41,803 bases of DNA from an uncultured Collinsella sp. (GCA_902493515.1 CABUPE010000020.1:1-41803); one strand, 5' to 3'. Positions 8,516-16,714 are shown, numbered from the stretch's first letter. The notes: a model not told the origin generated them from the sequence alone. Translations and numbers: made by a program.

Positions 8516-9283
8516 CTACTCGCCTGCCTTGACGACCATAGAGGCGAAGTCGGCAGCCTTGAGCGAAGCGCCGCCCACGAGGGCGCCGTCAACGTCGGGC
8601 TTGGCGACGAGCTCGGCAATGTTGCCGGGCTTGGCGGAACCGCCGTAGAGAACGCGGATGCCGTCGGCGAGCTCCTCGCCGAACATCTCCTTGAGGGTCT
8701 CACGGATAGCGCCGCAGACCTCCTGAGCGTCCTCGGCGGTAGCGGTCTTGCCGGTGCCGATGGCCCAGATGGGCTCGTAGGCGACGACGACCTGCTTGGG
8801 GCAGGTGATCTCAAGGCCAGCAAGGCCAGCCTTGACCTGGTTAACGACGTGCTCGACATAGGTGCCAGCCTCGCGGACCTCAAGGGACTCGCCGCAGCAG
8901 AAGACGGGAACAAGACCGGCGGCAACGAGAGCCTTAGCCTTCTTGTTCTGGTCCTCGTCGGTCTCGTGGAAGTAGTCGCGACGCTCGGAGTGACCGATGA
9001 TGCAGTAGGTGCAGCCAGCGGACTTGAGCATGTCGCAAGAAGACTCACCGGTGAAGGCACCCTTGGCCTCCCAGTACACGTTCTGTGCACCGAGGGCGAT
9101 GGGGGCAGCCTGAATGCGGTCATGAACCGTGGTGATGTCGATGGTCGGAGGGCAGACGAGCACCTCGACGCCAGCCGGAACCTCGGGCAGAGCCTGAGCC
9201 AGCTCATCGGCGAGCTTGGCGGCCTCGGCGACATCGTTGTTCATCTTCCAGTTACCAGCGATAAGAAGAGTGCGATTAGGCAT
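8516..9283 (-). CDS. tpiA: Triosephosphate isomerase
   Basis: Interconverts dihydroxyacetone phosphate and glyceraldehyde-3-phosphate. From the ATG at 9283 it has 255 residues, the usual length; the upstream extension of the frame is not conserved. Active-site residues are Lys13 (AGNWKMN), His98 (IIGHSERRDYF) and Glu170 (VVAYEPIWAIGTG), and the phosphate loop GGSAKPGN is present. The ATG lies inside the last codons of pgk (8-nt overlap, ATGCCTAA), indicating translational coupling. Confidence 0.95.
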   Translation of the reverse strand: MPNRTLLIAGNWKMNNDVAEAAKLADELAQALPEVPAGVEVLVCPPTIDITTVHDRIQAAPIALGAQNVYWEAKGAFTGESSCDMLKSAGCTYCIIGHSERRDYFHETDEDQNKKAKALVAAGLVPVFCCGESLEVREAGTYVEHVVNQVKAGLAGLEITCPKQVVVAYEPIWAIGTGKTATAEDAQEVCGAIRETLKEMFGEELADGIRVLYGGSAKPGNIAELVAKPDVDGALVGGASLKAADFASMVVKAGE

Positions 9284-10466
9284 CGAGAAGCGCCTCCACT
9301 CCGGGCAGGGCCTTACCCTCGACGAGCTCCATGGAAGCGCCACCACCGGTGGAGATCCAACTCATCTTGTCGGCTAGGTTGAACTTGTTGACGGCTGCGA
9401 CAGAGTCGCCACCGCCGATGATCGAGGTGCAGTCAGCCTCGGCGACAGCCTCGGCGATAGCCTGGGTGCCGTGAGCAAAGTTGTCAAACTCGAAGACGCC
9501 CATGGGGCCGTTCCAGAACACGGTCTTGGCGCCCTTGACAGCCTCGGCATAGAGCTCCTCGGTCTTGGGACCGATGTCCATACCCTCACGATCGTCGGGG
9601 ATAGCGTCGGAAGCAACAACCTCGGGGACAGCGTCCTCGCCAAAGTGATCGGCAACACGGTTGTCGATGGGGAGCAGGATCTTGACACCCTTCTCCTCGG
9701 CCTTCTTGAGCATCTCGCCGGCGCGCTCGACCCAGTCCTCTTCCTTGAGGGACTGACCAACGGACAGGCCCTGAGCCAGGAAGAAGGTGTAGGCCATGCC
9801 GCCACCGATGATCAGGGTGTCAGCGGAGTCGATGAGGTGATCGAGAACGCCGATCTTGGAGGAAACCTTGGAACCGCCGACGATGGCGACGAAGGGGCGC
9901 TCGGGCTCGGCGAAGATGCCGGTCAGCGTGTCGACCTCCTTCTCGAGCAAGAAGCCGGCGACGGCAGGCAGGTAAGCGGCGGGGCCCACGACGGAACCCT
10001 GGGCGCGGTGAGCGGTGCCGAAGGCATCGAGAACGAAGACGTCACCATAGGAAGCGAGCTTCTTGGCGATCTCGGGATCGTTCTTCTTCTCACGCTTGTC
10101 AAAACGGACGTTCTCGAGAACGAGGACCTTGCCCGGCTCGACGGCGGCGACAGCCTCAGCAGCCTTCTCGCCGTAGGTGTCGGCGACAAAGGCAACGTCG
10201 AGACCAGAGAGCTCAGCGAGCTTCTTGGCGACGGGCTCGAGGGACAGCTCGGGCTGGAAGCCGGTGCCCTCGGGACGGCCGAGGTGGCTCATGAGGATGA
10301 CGCGAGCGTTGTGCTCAACGAGGTAGTTGATGGTGGGCAGGGCAGCCTTGATACGGGTGGTGTCGCCAACGACGCCATCCTTGATAGGCACGTTAAAGTC
10401 AACGCGGACGAGAACGCGCTTTCCGTCGACATCGATGTCGCGGACGGTCTTCTTGGTAAAGGCCAT
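9276..10466 (-). CDS. pgk: Phosphoglycerate kinase
   Basis: Makes ATP and 3-phosphoglycerate from 1,3-bisphosphoglycerate and ADP; monomeric cytosolic two-domain enzyme. From ATG at 10466 it has 397 residues, the family norm. Substrate-binding signature RVDFNVP is at 21-27 and LMSHLGRPEG follows. The nucleotide site includes GGSKVSSKIGVLDHL, and the C-terminal GGGDSVAAV motif is intact. The weak GAAAGGTAGA sits about 11 nt upstream, the same arrangement seen before nanE. A terminator separates it from gap, so either readthrough or a separate start drives pgk-tpiA-gpmI. Confidence 0.95.
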   Translation of the reverse strand: MAFTKKTVRDIDVDGKRVLVRVDFNVPIKDGVVGDTTRIKAALPTINYLVEHNARVILMSHLGRPEGTGFQPELSLEPVAKKLAELSGLDVAFVADTYGEKAAEAVAAVEPGKVLVLENVRFDKREKKNDPEIAKKLASYGDVFVLDAFGTAHRAQGSVVGPAAYLPAVAGFLLEKEVDTLTGIFAEPERPFVAIVGGSKVSSKIGVLDHLIDSADTLIIGGGMAYTFFLAQGLSVGQSLKEEDWVERAGEMLKKAEEKGVKILLPIDNRVADHFGEDAVPEVVASDAIPDDREGMDIGPKTEELYAEAVKGAKTVFWNGPMGVFEFDNFAHGTQAIAEAVAEADCTSIIGGGDSVAAVNKFNLADKMSWISTGGGASMELVEGKALPGVEALLDA

Positions 10467-10520
10467 GTTTGCTTCTACCTTTCGTACGTGTCTGCCTCCC
10501 ATTACGGCAGACGATTTCTT

Positions 10521-10572
10521 ATAAAAAGGGCGCGACCCTAGGGTGTAAGCCCTATAAGGCCGCGCCCTTCTT
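10521..10572 (-). terminator. Terminator between gap and pgk
   Basis: A stem of AAGGGCGCG (10526-10534) with CGCGCCCTT (10561-10569) encloses a nested hairpin (AGGGT/GCCCT). On the minus strand it ends in TTTTTAT. It may uncouple gap expression from pgk. Confidence 0.8.
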
Positions 10573-10606
10573 TAGACGCTCAACGAGCTATTCGCTAAAA
10601 GCTAAA

Positions 10607-11632
10607 TTAAGCAACGAACTTCTCGAAGTACTTGATGGTGCGGACCATCTGAGAGGTGTAGGAGTTCTCGTTGTCGTACCAAGAGGTGACCTGAACGAGG
10701 GTCTGGCCGTTGCCGAGGTCAGAGCACATGGTCTGAGTGGCGTCGAAGATGGAGCCGTGGGTCTCGCCGACGATGTCGCGGGAGACGATCTGGTCCTCGT
10801 TGTAGGCGAAGGTCTCGGGGATGGTCTCGGCGTAGGCCTTCATGGCAGCGTTGACCTCGTCGACGGTGACCTTCTTGTCAACGACGGCGTAGAGGTTGGT
10901 CAGCGAGCCGGTCGGCGTCGGGACGCGCTGGGCGGCACCGATGAGCTTGCCGTTGAGCTCGGGGAGAACCAGGCCGATGGCCTTGGCAGCGCCCGTGGTG
11001 TTCGGGACGATGTTCTCGGAGCAGGCGCGGGAGCGACGGAAGTTGCCCTTGCGCTGCGGGCCGTCGAGCGGCATCTGGTCGCCGGTGAAGGCGTGGATGG
11101 TGGTCATGATGCCGGACACGATGGGAGCGAAGTCGTTCAGACCCTTGGCCATCGGGGCGAGGCAGTTGGTGGTGCAGGAAGCAGCGGAGATGATGTTGTC
11201 CTCAGCGGTCAGCGTCTCATGGTTGACGTTGTACACGATGGTGGGCAGATCACTGCCGGCCGGAGCGGAGATGACGACCTTCTTGGCGCCAGCGTTGATG
11301 TGGGCCTGAGCCTTAGCCTTGCTGGTGTAGAAGCCGGTGCACTCGAGAACGACGTCGACGTCGAGGTCGCCCCAAGGCAGGTTGTTGGCGTCGGCCTCCT
11401 TGTAGATCTTGATCTCCTTGCCGTCAACGGTGATGGAATCCTCGCCAGCAACGACCTCGTGATCGCGAGCGTAGTTGCCCTGCGTGGAGTCGTACTTCAG
11501 CAGGTAAGCGAGCATATCGGGAGAGGTGAGGTCGTTGATAGCGACGATCTCGGAGCCCTCATGACCGAACATCTGACGGAAAGCCAGACGACCGATGCGA
11601 CCGAAGCCGTTAATAGCAACCTTTACTGCCAT
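10607..11632 (-). CDS. gap: Glyceraldehyde-3-phosphate dehydrogenase
   Basis: Oxidises glyceraldehyde-3-phosphate with NAD+ and phosphate. The ATG at 11632 has AAAGGAG 6 nt upstream; the frame's 34-codon upstream extension is AT-rich and not conserved. The 341 residues carry the Rossmann motif INGFGRIGRLAF and Asp34 (AINDL), which favours NAD over NADP. The catalytic pair is Cys153 (SAASCTTNCLAP) and His180 (TTIHAFTGDQ). The phosphate site RVPTPTGS and the C-terminal SWYDNENSYTSQMVRT are intact. It lies downstream of whiA with 187 nt between, and is bounded on the other side by its own terminator. Confidence 0.96.
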   Translation of the reverse strand: MAVKVAINGFGRIGRLAFRQMFGHEGSEIVAINDLTSPDMLAYLLKYDSTQGNYARDHEVVAGEDSITVDGKEIKIYKEADANNLPWGDLDVDVVLECTGFYTSKAKAQAHINAGAKKVVISAPAGSDLPTIVYNVNHETLTAEDNIISAASCTTNCLAPMAKGLNDFAPIVSGIMTTIHAFTGDQMPLDGPQRKGNFRRSRACSENIVPNTTGAAKAIGLVLPELNGKLIGAAQRVPTPTGSLTNLYAVVDKKVTVDEVNAAMKAYAETIPETFAYNEDQIVSRDIVGETHGSIFDATQTMCSDLGNGQTLVQVTSWYDNENSYTSQMVRTIKYFEKFVA

Positions 11633-11703
11633 TGTGTCTCCTTTCGTAAGGCCCCCGCGAGCTACAGCGCCCGCCGTTGAGGCCCACAAACTAACCACTC
11701 GCC

Positions 11704-11780
11704 TAATATACCTTTTTTTTGACTTGAATTTCACGAGAATGCTCGAAATTGAAAATCAAATTTACGTTAAAACGTTTTAA
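11704..11780 (-). promoter_or_regulatory. gap upstream region: candidate -10 and 14-bp palindromic operator
   Basis: This AT-rich tract between whiA and gap contains TATATT on the minus strand (plus 11704-11709), a likely -10 box without a good -35. It also contains a perfect 14-bp palindrome, TTAAAACGTTTTAA (11767-11780), with a central CG like LacI/CcpA-type operators. The palindrome lies about 60-75 nt upstream of the presumed start of transcription. Confidence 0.4.
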
Positions 11781-11819
11781 AGAATAAAATAGCAGCTAAA
11801 TCCGTATATACGTTGATAC

Positions 11820-12755
11820 TTAAAACTTCTTGTTTGCTTCAATGAGCTTTTCAAGCCTCAAAACTCGATGGTAGAGGGCTGACTTCGACAAGGGAGGGTC
11901 AGCCATCTCCCCCAAATCACGCAGTGACAGATCGGGATAGCGCTCGCGCAGGTCGCAAAAGACCGCCAAGGCATCCGGAAGCGCATCGCGAAGACCACGC
12001 TGCTCGAGCTCATCGATAAGCGCAAGCTGATGCTGGGCGGCACCGGCGCTTCTGGTCTGGTTGGCGAGCTCGGCGTTCACGCGACGGTTCACATCGTTCT
12101 TAACCAACTTGACCGCGCGCGCCTCCTCAATCTCGGCAACGCTGCGCTTGGCACCAATCAGCTTTAAAAGATGCTCGATTTCCTCGGCGCTCTTAATGTA
12201 CACGGCATATGACCCCCGCCGTGCATTAACACGAGCATGGACCCCAATCTGCTCCAACAGATCGCAAAGTCCCTTGGCATATTGCTCGCCCTGCACAGCG
12301 ATCTCCAAATGAAAATCGCCGCGTGGATCGGCCACGAAGCCGCCCGCGATGAGCGCGCCGCGGATATAGGCAAGTCTACAGCAAGGACGGGCAACGATAT
12401 GTCGGGGTACGCCGGCGACAAGTCCTCCCCTACGGTCGAGGATACCCAGCAGAACCAAGGCCTTATCCAGGTCTGGCTGATCAGGCAAGGTGATGAGGTA
12501 GTTTCGAACCTTATGCAAGACCGATTTGCGGACGGTGAACTCCGTTTTGAGCTTAAGGATACGATGCGTCAGCGTGATCATCGTGCGCGCGACGGCTCCC
12601 GTCTCAGTCGCAACCGTCAAACGATGCCGCCCAGAGCCGGCCAGCGAAAGCGTACCGCTCACGCGCGTGAGGGCGGCAAGCGTCGACAAGTCGCAGTATT
12701 CACATTCGGGTTCGCAGCGCGCAAGCTCGTCGCGCACCTCAGCGGTAAACGACAT
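11820..12755 (-). CDS. whiA: DNA-binding protein WhiA
   Basis: WhiA is a conserved Gram-positive DNA-binding protein that regulates cell division and sporulation genes in streptomycetes and affects division in Bacillus. The 311 residues have the expected layout: N-terminal MSFTAEVRDELARCEP, a LAGLIDADG-like fold including RLAYIRGALIAGGFVADPRG, then a basic linker NDVNRRVNAELANQTRS. A C-terminal helix-turn-helix follows (SLRDLGEMADPPLSKSALYHRVLRLEKL). It starts 6 nt after rapZ, so the two are co-transcribed. The family's usual third partner, yvcK, is absent. Confidence 0.93.
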   Translation of the reverse strand: MSFTAEVRDELARCEPECEYCDLSTLAALTRVSGTLSLAGSGRHRLTVATETGAVARTMITLTHRILKLKTEFTVRKSVLHKVRNYLITLPDQPDLDKALVLLGILDRRGGLVAGVPRHIVARPCCRLAYIRGALIAGGFVADPRGDFHLEIAVQGEQYAKGLCDLLEQIGVHARVNARRGSYAVYIKSAEEIEHLLKLIGAKRSVAEIEEARAVKLVKNDVNRRVNAELANQTRSAGAAQHQLALIDELEQRGLRDALPDALAVFCDLRERYPDLSLRDLGEMADPPLSKSALYHRVLRLEKLIEANKKF

Positions 12756-12761
12756 GCAGGC

Positions 12762-13664
12762 CTATGCCTTCGTGTTGGCGCGCGACAGGTCACGGTGGGA
12801 GATGCTCACATGATACTGAGCGCCTTCCAGGTAACGGGCCGTGGCCTCGGCAATGGCAACGCTGCGGTGCTGGCCGCCCGTGCAGCCGATGGCGATAGAA
12901 AGCTGCGGCTTACCCTCCGCGATATAGCCCGGCATCACCGTATCGAGCAGCTGTGTCCAAGCCTTCCAAAACTCCTGCGTCTTGGGATGGTCCAGAACAA
13001 AATCGGAGACCTTTTTATCGAGACCGGTCATCGTGCGCATCTCGGGATCGTAGAACGGATTGGGCAGGAAGCGGACGTCGATCATAATGTCCGCCTCGAC
13101 GGGCATGCCGTGCTTAAAGCCAAACGAGAACACGTGGACGTCCATGAGCTGCTGGTCGGACAGCTCGGAAAATGCCATACGTAGCTTGTTGCGCAGCGCA
13201 GAGGTGCGCAGACGGCTCGTGTCGATAATCATATCGGCTCGGTCGCGCACGCCCTGCAGCTGAAGGCGCTCGCGCTGAATGGCATCGGCCGTAGTCTCCC
13301 CCGGCTTGGCAATAGGATGACGGCGGCGATTTTCGCTGTAGCGACGAATCAGCACCTCGTCAGAAGCCTCCAGGAACACGATGTCGCAGCTCATCTCGCG
13401 CTCTTCGAGCGCGGCGACCGCATCGAGCAGCTCGTCAAACAGTCCCTGGCTACGCAAATCGCAGGTGACGGCGAGATGCCTGCCCACGCCCGTATTGATG
13501 CCGACGAGCTCGGCAAGCTGGGCGATGAGACGTGGAGGCAGGTTATCGATGCAAAAATAGCCCATGTCCTCGAACACGTGCATGGCCTGTGTGCGGCCCG
13601 ATCCGGACATTCCGGTGATGATGACGATATCGGGGATGCGCTCCGAGCGCTCCGCCGCATCCAT
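12762..13664 (-). CDS. rapZ: RapZ/YvcJ-family nucleotide-binding protein
   Basis: P-loop protein binding nucleotides; in E. coli it is an RNA adaptor controlling glmS mRNA, while in Gram-positives its role is less clear. From ATG at 13664 (AGGGAG upstream) it has 300 residues. An alternative ATG at 13682 has an equally good GGGAGG and would add six residues. The Walker A is GMSGSGRT (18-25), with Arg in place of Lys, as is usual in actinobacterial RapZ. Later motifs are CIDNLPPRL, FSFGFKHGMPVEAD, DVRFLPNPF and IGCTGGQHRSVAIAE. It is the first gene before whiA, just after the nan-locus terminator. Confidence 0.92.
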   Translation of the reverse strand: MDAAERSERIPDIVIITGMSGSGRTQAMHVFEDMGYFCIDNLPPRLIAQLAELVGINTGVGRHLAVTCDLRSQGLFDELLDAVAALEEREMSCDIVFLEASDEVLIRRYSENRRRHPIAKPGETTADAIQRERLQLQGVRDRADMIIDTSRLRTSALRNKLRMAFSELSDQQLMDVHVFSFGFKHGMPVEADIMIDVRFLPNPFYDPEMRTMTGLDKKVSDFVLDHPKTQEFWKAWTQLLDTVMPGYIAEGKPQLSIAIGCTGGQHRSVAIAEATARYLEGAQYHVSISHRDLSRANTKA

Positions 13665-13695
13665 GGCATCTCCCTTTTGCATGTGCTGCCTCCCG

Positions 13696-13735
13696 AAAAC
13701 AAGCGCGGGACCCAGCAACCCGGATCCCGCGCGGT
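13696..13735 (-). terminator. Terminator after nanE
   Basis: On the minus strand a GC-rich hairpin (GCGCGGGA at 13703-13710 with TCCCGCGC at 13725-13732, extended by CC/GG) is followed by TTGTTTT. It ends the nan transcript and lies directly before rapZ. Confidence 0.8.
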
Positions 13736-13783
13736 CAATTGCCTATATTGAGTATACCGCCCCGAGCGGATACGAGGCCTGTT

Positions 13784-14470
13784 TTACGCCTCAAGCGCAG
13801 CCTTGAACCAACTCGTAATACTCGTGGGGTGCGTGATGGCGGTGCCGACGACAACGGCCCAGGCGCCCGCATCGATCGCAGCGCGAGCCTCCTCGGGCGT
13901 GTGCACGCGGCCCTCGCAGATGATGGGAAGACCGGGGAATTCCTCGGTCGCCTGACGCAGGAGCGGCAGGTCGGGGCCATCGGCCATGGTGCAGTCGATG
14001 GCGGCGACACCGTGAGAAAGCGTGGTGGATACCAGGTCGAAGCCCATATCAACCGCACGGCGAATGTCCTCGATGGTGGCACAATCCGCCATCAGGAGCA
14101 CACCCTCCTCGTGCAGTGGGCGGAAGGTATCCTCGACCGTCTTGCCATCGGGGCGCGGACGATCGGTGGCGTCGATCGCCACGATATCGGCACCGGCAGC
14201 AACGCAGGCGCGAGCGTGACGCAGCGTCGGCGTGATGTAAACGCCCTCGTGCCCATCCTTCCACAGGCCGATAACAGGAACCTCACAGCGACCCTTAATG
14301 GCGGCAATGTCGGCAAGGCCCTGGCAGCGAATGGCGGCGGCGCCACCGAGCTCGCAAGCGCGAGACATTTGAGCCATGGTCTCGGGCGTACGAAGCGGCT
14401 CGCCCATATACGCCTGAACGCTCACGACGAGCTTGCCCTTCAGGGACTGGATCAAAGGATCAACGGTCAT
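13784..14470 (-). CDS. nanE: N-acetylmannosamine-6-phosphate 2-epimerase
   Basis: Converts ManNAc-6-P to GlcNAc-6-P, the last nan-specific step of sialic acid breakdown. The 228 residues form a TIM-barrel typical of NanE. Visible motifs are LVVSVQAYMGEPLR, GGAAAIRCQGLADI, the catalytic-lysine segment GLWKDGHEGVYITPT, IVAIDATDRPRPDG, LMADCATIEDIRRA, and ICEGRVHTPEEA with the active-site Glu. The ATG at 14470 is preceded by GAAAGG about 11 nt upstream. A TTG seven codons further upstream is possible but lies before that ribosome site. It follows nanK after a 119-nt gap holding a large palindrome, and ends the locus. Confidence 0.92.
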   Translation of the reverse strand: MTVDPLIQSLKGKLVVSVQAYMGEPLRTPETMAQMSRACELGGAAAIRCQGLADIAAIKGRCEVPVIGLWKDGHEGVYITPTLRHARACVAAGADIVAIDATDRPRPDGKTVEDTFRPLHEEGVLLMADCATIEDIRRAVDMGFDLVSTTLSHGVAAIDCTMADGPDLPLLRQATEEFPGLPIICEGRVHTPEEARAAIDAGAWAVVVGTAITHPTSITSWFKAALEA

Positions 14471-14495
14471 GTTCGACTCAACCTTTCTCAAAACA

Positions 14496-14593
14496 GCCTT
14501 CTGAGACGCCGCACCTTGACGTTCAAACCGTCGCTCGCGTACCGAAGTACGCTTCGCTCCTCTTTCACGTCAATCTGCGGCACCTCAGAAGGC
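14496..14593. repeat. 98-nt long imperfect palindrome between nanK and nanE
   Basis: Arms 14496-14522 and 14567-14593 pair over 23 bp (GCCTTCTGAG, GCCGCA and TTGACGT with their complements), with two 2x2 internal loops. The 44-nt loop contains a second hairpin, GCGTAC-CGAA-GTACGC (14537-14552). There is no U-tract, so it is not a standard terminator. It could be a dispersed intergenic repeat (REP/MITE-like) or an mRNA processing or stability element. Confidence 0.75.
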
Positions 14594-14610
14594 ACACTTG
14601 GCAGTTATGT

Positions 14611-15576
14611 TTACTTCAACGAAGCAAGAAGATGCTCGGCGGCACCGATAAGCGGCGCGTCGCCCTCCAGAGAACCGATGAGGATCGGCGTGTCCTGAAG
14701 CGGATCGAGCGCCTGGCTGGCATAGCCCTCGTGCACCGAATCCTTCCACGTCTGCGAACGCCAATCGGGACCTTGGTGAATCACGCCGCCCGAAAGCACG
14801 ATGACCTCAGGGTCCAGGATGTTAGCGAGCGAGCCCAAGCTGGCCCCCAGCGCAAAGCCGGCGTCATGGATGACCTCGGTCGCCTTTGCGTCGCCCGCAC
14901 GGCACAGGTCGTTCACATCGCGACCGACCGAAGGACGGCTGGGGTCGACGCGACCAAAGCGCTCATCGTACATACGACCAATGGAAGTGCCCGAAGCAAC
15001 CGACTCCAGATGGCCGGAACGCCCGCAGGCGCAGGGAATACCGGCGGCAGCCGAGCACTCGATGTGGCCCATATGGCCAGCAGCACCATGGAAGCCCTGC
15101 ATCACGCGGCCGTTCTCGACATATGCGCCACCGATGCCCGTACCGATGCCAAGACACAAGACGGAGAACTTGCCCTTGCCGACGCCCCAGTGGGCCTCGC
15201 CCAGAGCATGAGCCTGCACGTCGCCTACAACGGCAACGGGAAGACCGAGGTCCTCGCGCAGGCGCGGCCCCAACTGAACACCGGACCAGCCGGGCATGAT
15301 CTCGTTGGCATACGCGATGGCGCCCGTCTTGGGATCGACGACGCCGGCGGCACCGATACCGACGCCAAGGACCTCGACATCGGGATTCGCCTCGAGAGCA
15401 GCCTTGATGGACGCCTCGATACGTTGGAAGACGGCCTCGCCGCCCTCTTGGGCCTCGGTGGGAACCTCGGCCTCAAAAACAGGATGGGGCACACTACCGT
15501 CAGCCGGGTACTCCATGATGGCAGTCGCGATCTTAGTTCCGCCGATATCGACAGAGCAGACGTACTTGTTCTCCAT
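14611..15576 (-). CDS. nanK: ROK-family N-acetylmannosamine kinase
   Basis: Phosphorylates ManNAc at C6 with ATP. The 321 residues have ROK features: phosphate loop VDIGGTKIATAI (9-20), catalytic Asp119 in VGDVQAHALGE, and LGIGTGIGG (142-150). The sugar-binding motif is AGHMGH (166-171): His168 replaces the Glu of the usual ExGH, as I recall for E. coli NanK, which supports ManNAc over glucose. The zinc motif CACGRSGHLE has Cys182 and Cys184, but the last cysteine is His189. AAGGAG lies 6 nt before the ATG. Position between nanA and nanE supports the call; another sugar kinase remains possible. Confidence 0.85.
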   Translation of the reverse strand: MENKYVCSVDIGGTKIATAIMEYPADGSVPHPVFEAEVPTEAQEGGEAVFQRIEASIKAALEANPDVEVLGVGIGAAGVVDPKTGAIAYANEIMPGWSGVQLGPRLREDLGLPVAVVGDVQAHALGEAHWGVGKGKFSVLCLGIGTGIGGAYVENGRVMQGFHGAAGHMGHIECSAAAGIPCACGRSGHLESVASGTSIGRMYDERFGRVDPSRPSVGRDVNDLCRAGDAKATEVIHDAGFALGASLGSLANILDPEVIVLSGGVIHQGPDWRSQTWKDSVHEGYASQALDPLQDTPILIGSLEGDAPLIGAAEHLLASLK

Positions 15577-15642
15577 GTCGCTCTCCTTAGGAGATAAAAA
15601 ACAACTACAGGAAATGCGCCGTCAGGCTAGCCGTCACAGCGC

Positions 15643-15719
15643 GGAAAAGGTTTTCCAGGTGCCCGAGATCGCCAAGAAACCGTGTGACCATTGATCTAAT
15701 GGGTCATGGCCGCACGGTT
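15643..15719 (-). promoter_or_regulatory. Structured nanA-nanK intergenic region
   Basis: Two symmetric elements lie in the 173-nt gap. One is a nested inverted repeat at 15678-15719: outer arms AACCGTG/CACGGTT and inner arms TGACCATT/AATGGGTCA around GATCT. On the minus strand it is followed by TCTTGG, so it could act as a weak terminator. The other is GGAAAA-GG-TTTTCC (15643-15656), a possible operator. No clear promoter boxes are visible. Confidence 0.45.
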
Positions 15720-15749
15720 GAACGGCGAGGTCGGGTGCCCGGGGAAGCT

Positions 15750-16670
15750 TTACAGGAGACCGTTGTCCTGGAGGACCTTCTTAATCGCCTCGACGTTCTC
15801 GCCGGTCATGGCCTTCACCGGGCGCGGCATGGTCGGGCTGTCGAAGATACCCATGAGGTTCATAGCGGTCTTGAAGGCGCCGACGCCACCGGCATAACCC
15901 TGGACGCCCGAGGTGACATCCCAGATGTGCGAAATCTCATTGAGGCGATCCTGCTCGGCCTTGACGGTAGCCCAGTCACCAGCCTGAGCGGCCTTCCACT
16001 GACGCACGTAGCCCTCGGGCTCAACGTTGGCGAGACCCGGAACGGAACCGTCGGCGCCACCGAGGTAGGCGCCGTCGACAACAACCTCGTGACCGGTGAG
16101 GATGCTCATCGGATGGCCGTTCTTCTCGTTCTCCTGAACGAGGTAGCGGAACGAGATGTCATCACCCGAGGAATCCTTGACGCCGGCCAGAACGCCCTCG
16201 GCACCGAGCTTGGCAAGGAGCTTCCACGGGAGCTTGGTGTGGACACACACGGGGATGTCATAGGCGAAGATGGGCAGGTCGAGTTCCTCATGCAGGATGC
16301 GGAAGTGCTCCTCGACCTCGGTCATGCCCTGCAGGGCATAGAACGGGCAGGTGGCGACAAGCGCATCGGCGCCCAGCTCCTGAGCGACCTTGCCGTGCTC
16401 GATCATGCGCTCGGTCTCGGTGTCGATGATGCCGACCAGAACGGGAACGCGGTGGTCGACGATACGGACGGCCTCGGAGATGATCTGACGGCGACGCTCG
16501 TCGGTGGAGAAGACGACCTCGCCCGAGGAGCCCAGGAAGAACAAGCCATCGACGCCGGCATCGATCATGCGGTTGATGCTGCGCTCAAAGGAGGCAACAT
16601 CGAGCTGGTGGTCTTCGGTATCGGGAACAACGACGGGAGGGATAACGCCGGTGAATTTCTGAGTTGCCAC
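15750..16670 (-). CDS. nanA: N-acetylneuraminate lyase (DHDPS/NAL family)
   Basis: Splits Neu5Ac to ManNAc and pyruvate through a Schiff base. The frame extends further upstream, but AAGGAG lies 6 nt before a GTG at 16670, giving 306 residues, normal for the family. The substrate loop is GSSGE, the catalytic Tyr is Tyr137 (FAYDIP) and the Schiff-base Lys is Lys165 (AGVKDSSG). Tyr and Lys fall at the same numbers as in E. coli NanA. The YDIP and KDSSG segments also occur in other DHDPS-like lyases, so specificity rests on the neighbouring nanK and nanE. It follows the pseudo-esterase after 68 nt with a small hairpin. Confidence 0.8.
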   Translation of the reverse strand: MATQKFTGVIPPVVVPDTEDHQLDVASFERSINRMIDAGVDGLFFLGSSGEVVFSTDERRRQIISEAVRIVDHRVPVLVGIIDTETERMIEHGKVAQELGADALVATCPFYALQGMTEVEEHFRILHEELDLPIFAYDIPVCVHTKLPWKLLAKLGAEGVLAGVKDSSGDDISFRYLVQENEKNGHPMSILTGHEVVVDGAYLGGADGSVPGLANVEPEGYVRQWKAAQAGDWATVKAEQDRLNEISHIWDVTSGVQGYAGGVGAFKTAMNLMGIFDSPTMPRPVKAMTGENVEAIKKVLQDNGLL

Positions 16671-16691
16671 AAGAATCTCCTTAGTTGTCTG

Positions 16692-16714
16692 GTGGGCAGC
16701 CCTATGCCGCCCAC
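16692..16714 (-). promoter_or_regulatory. Hairpin before the nanA ribosome site
   Basis: A 9-bp stem with one G-U pair (16692-16700 with 16706-16714) and a 5-nt loop lies just upstream of the nanA AAGGAG. There is no U-tract. It may be an intercistronic processing or stability hairpin. Confidence 0.4.

Noticed and set aside
11633..11734. Upstream extension of gap by 34 codons
   Set aside because: The extension is AT-rich, not conserved, and the ATG at 11632 has a strong AAAGGAG and starts the canonical Rossmann fold.
13664..13718. Arg instead of Lys in the RapZ Walker A (GMSGSGRT) as a sign of inactivity
   Set aside because: Arg at this position is normal in actinobacterial RapZ, so it supports taxonomy instead of loss of function.
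15750..16670. nanA as a dihydrodipicolinate synthase (DapA)
   Set aside because: The fold is shared, but the Tyr137/Lys165 spacing equals E. coli NanA and the gene lies next to nanK and nanE with no lysine genes nearby. Specificity still needs an assay.
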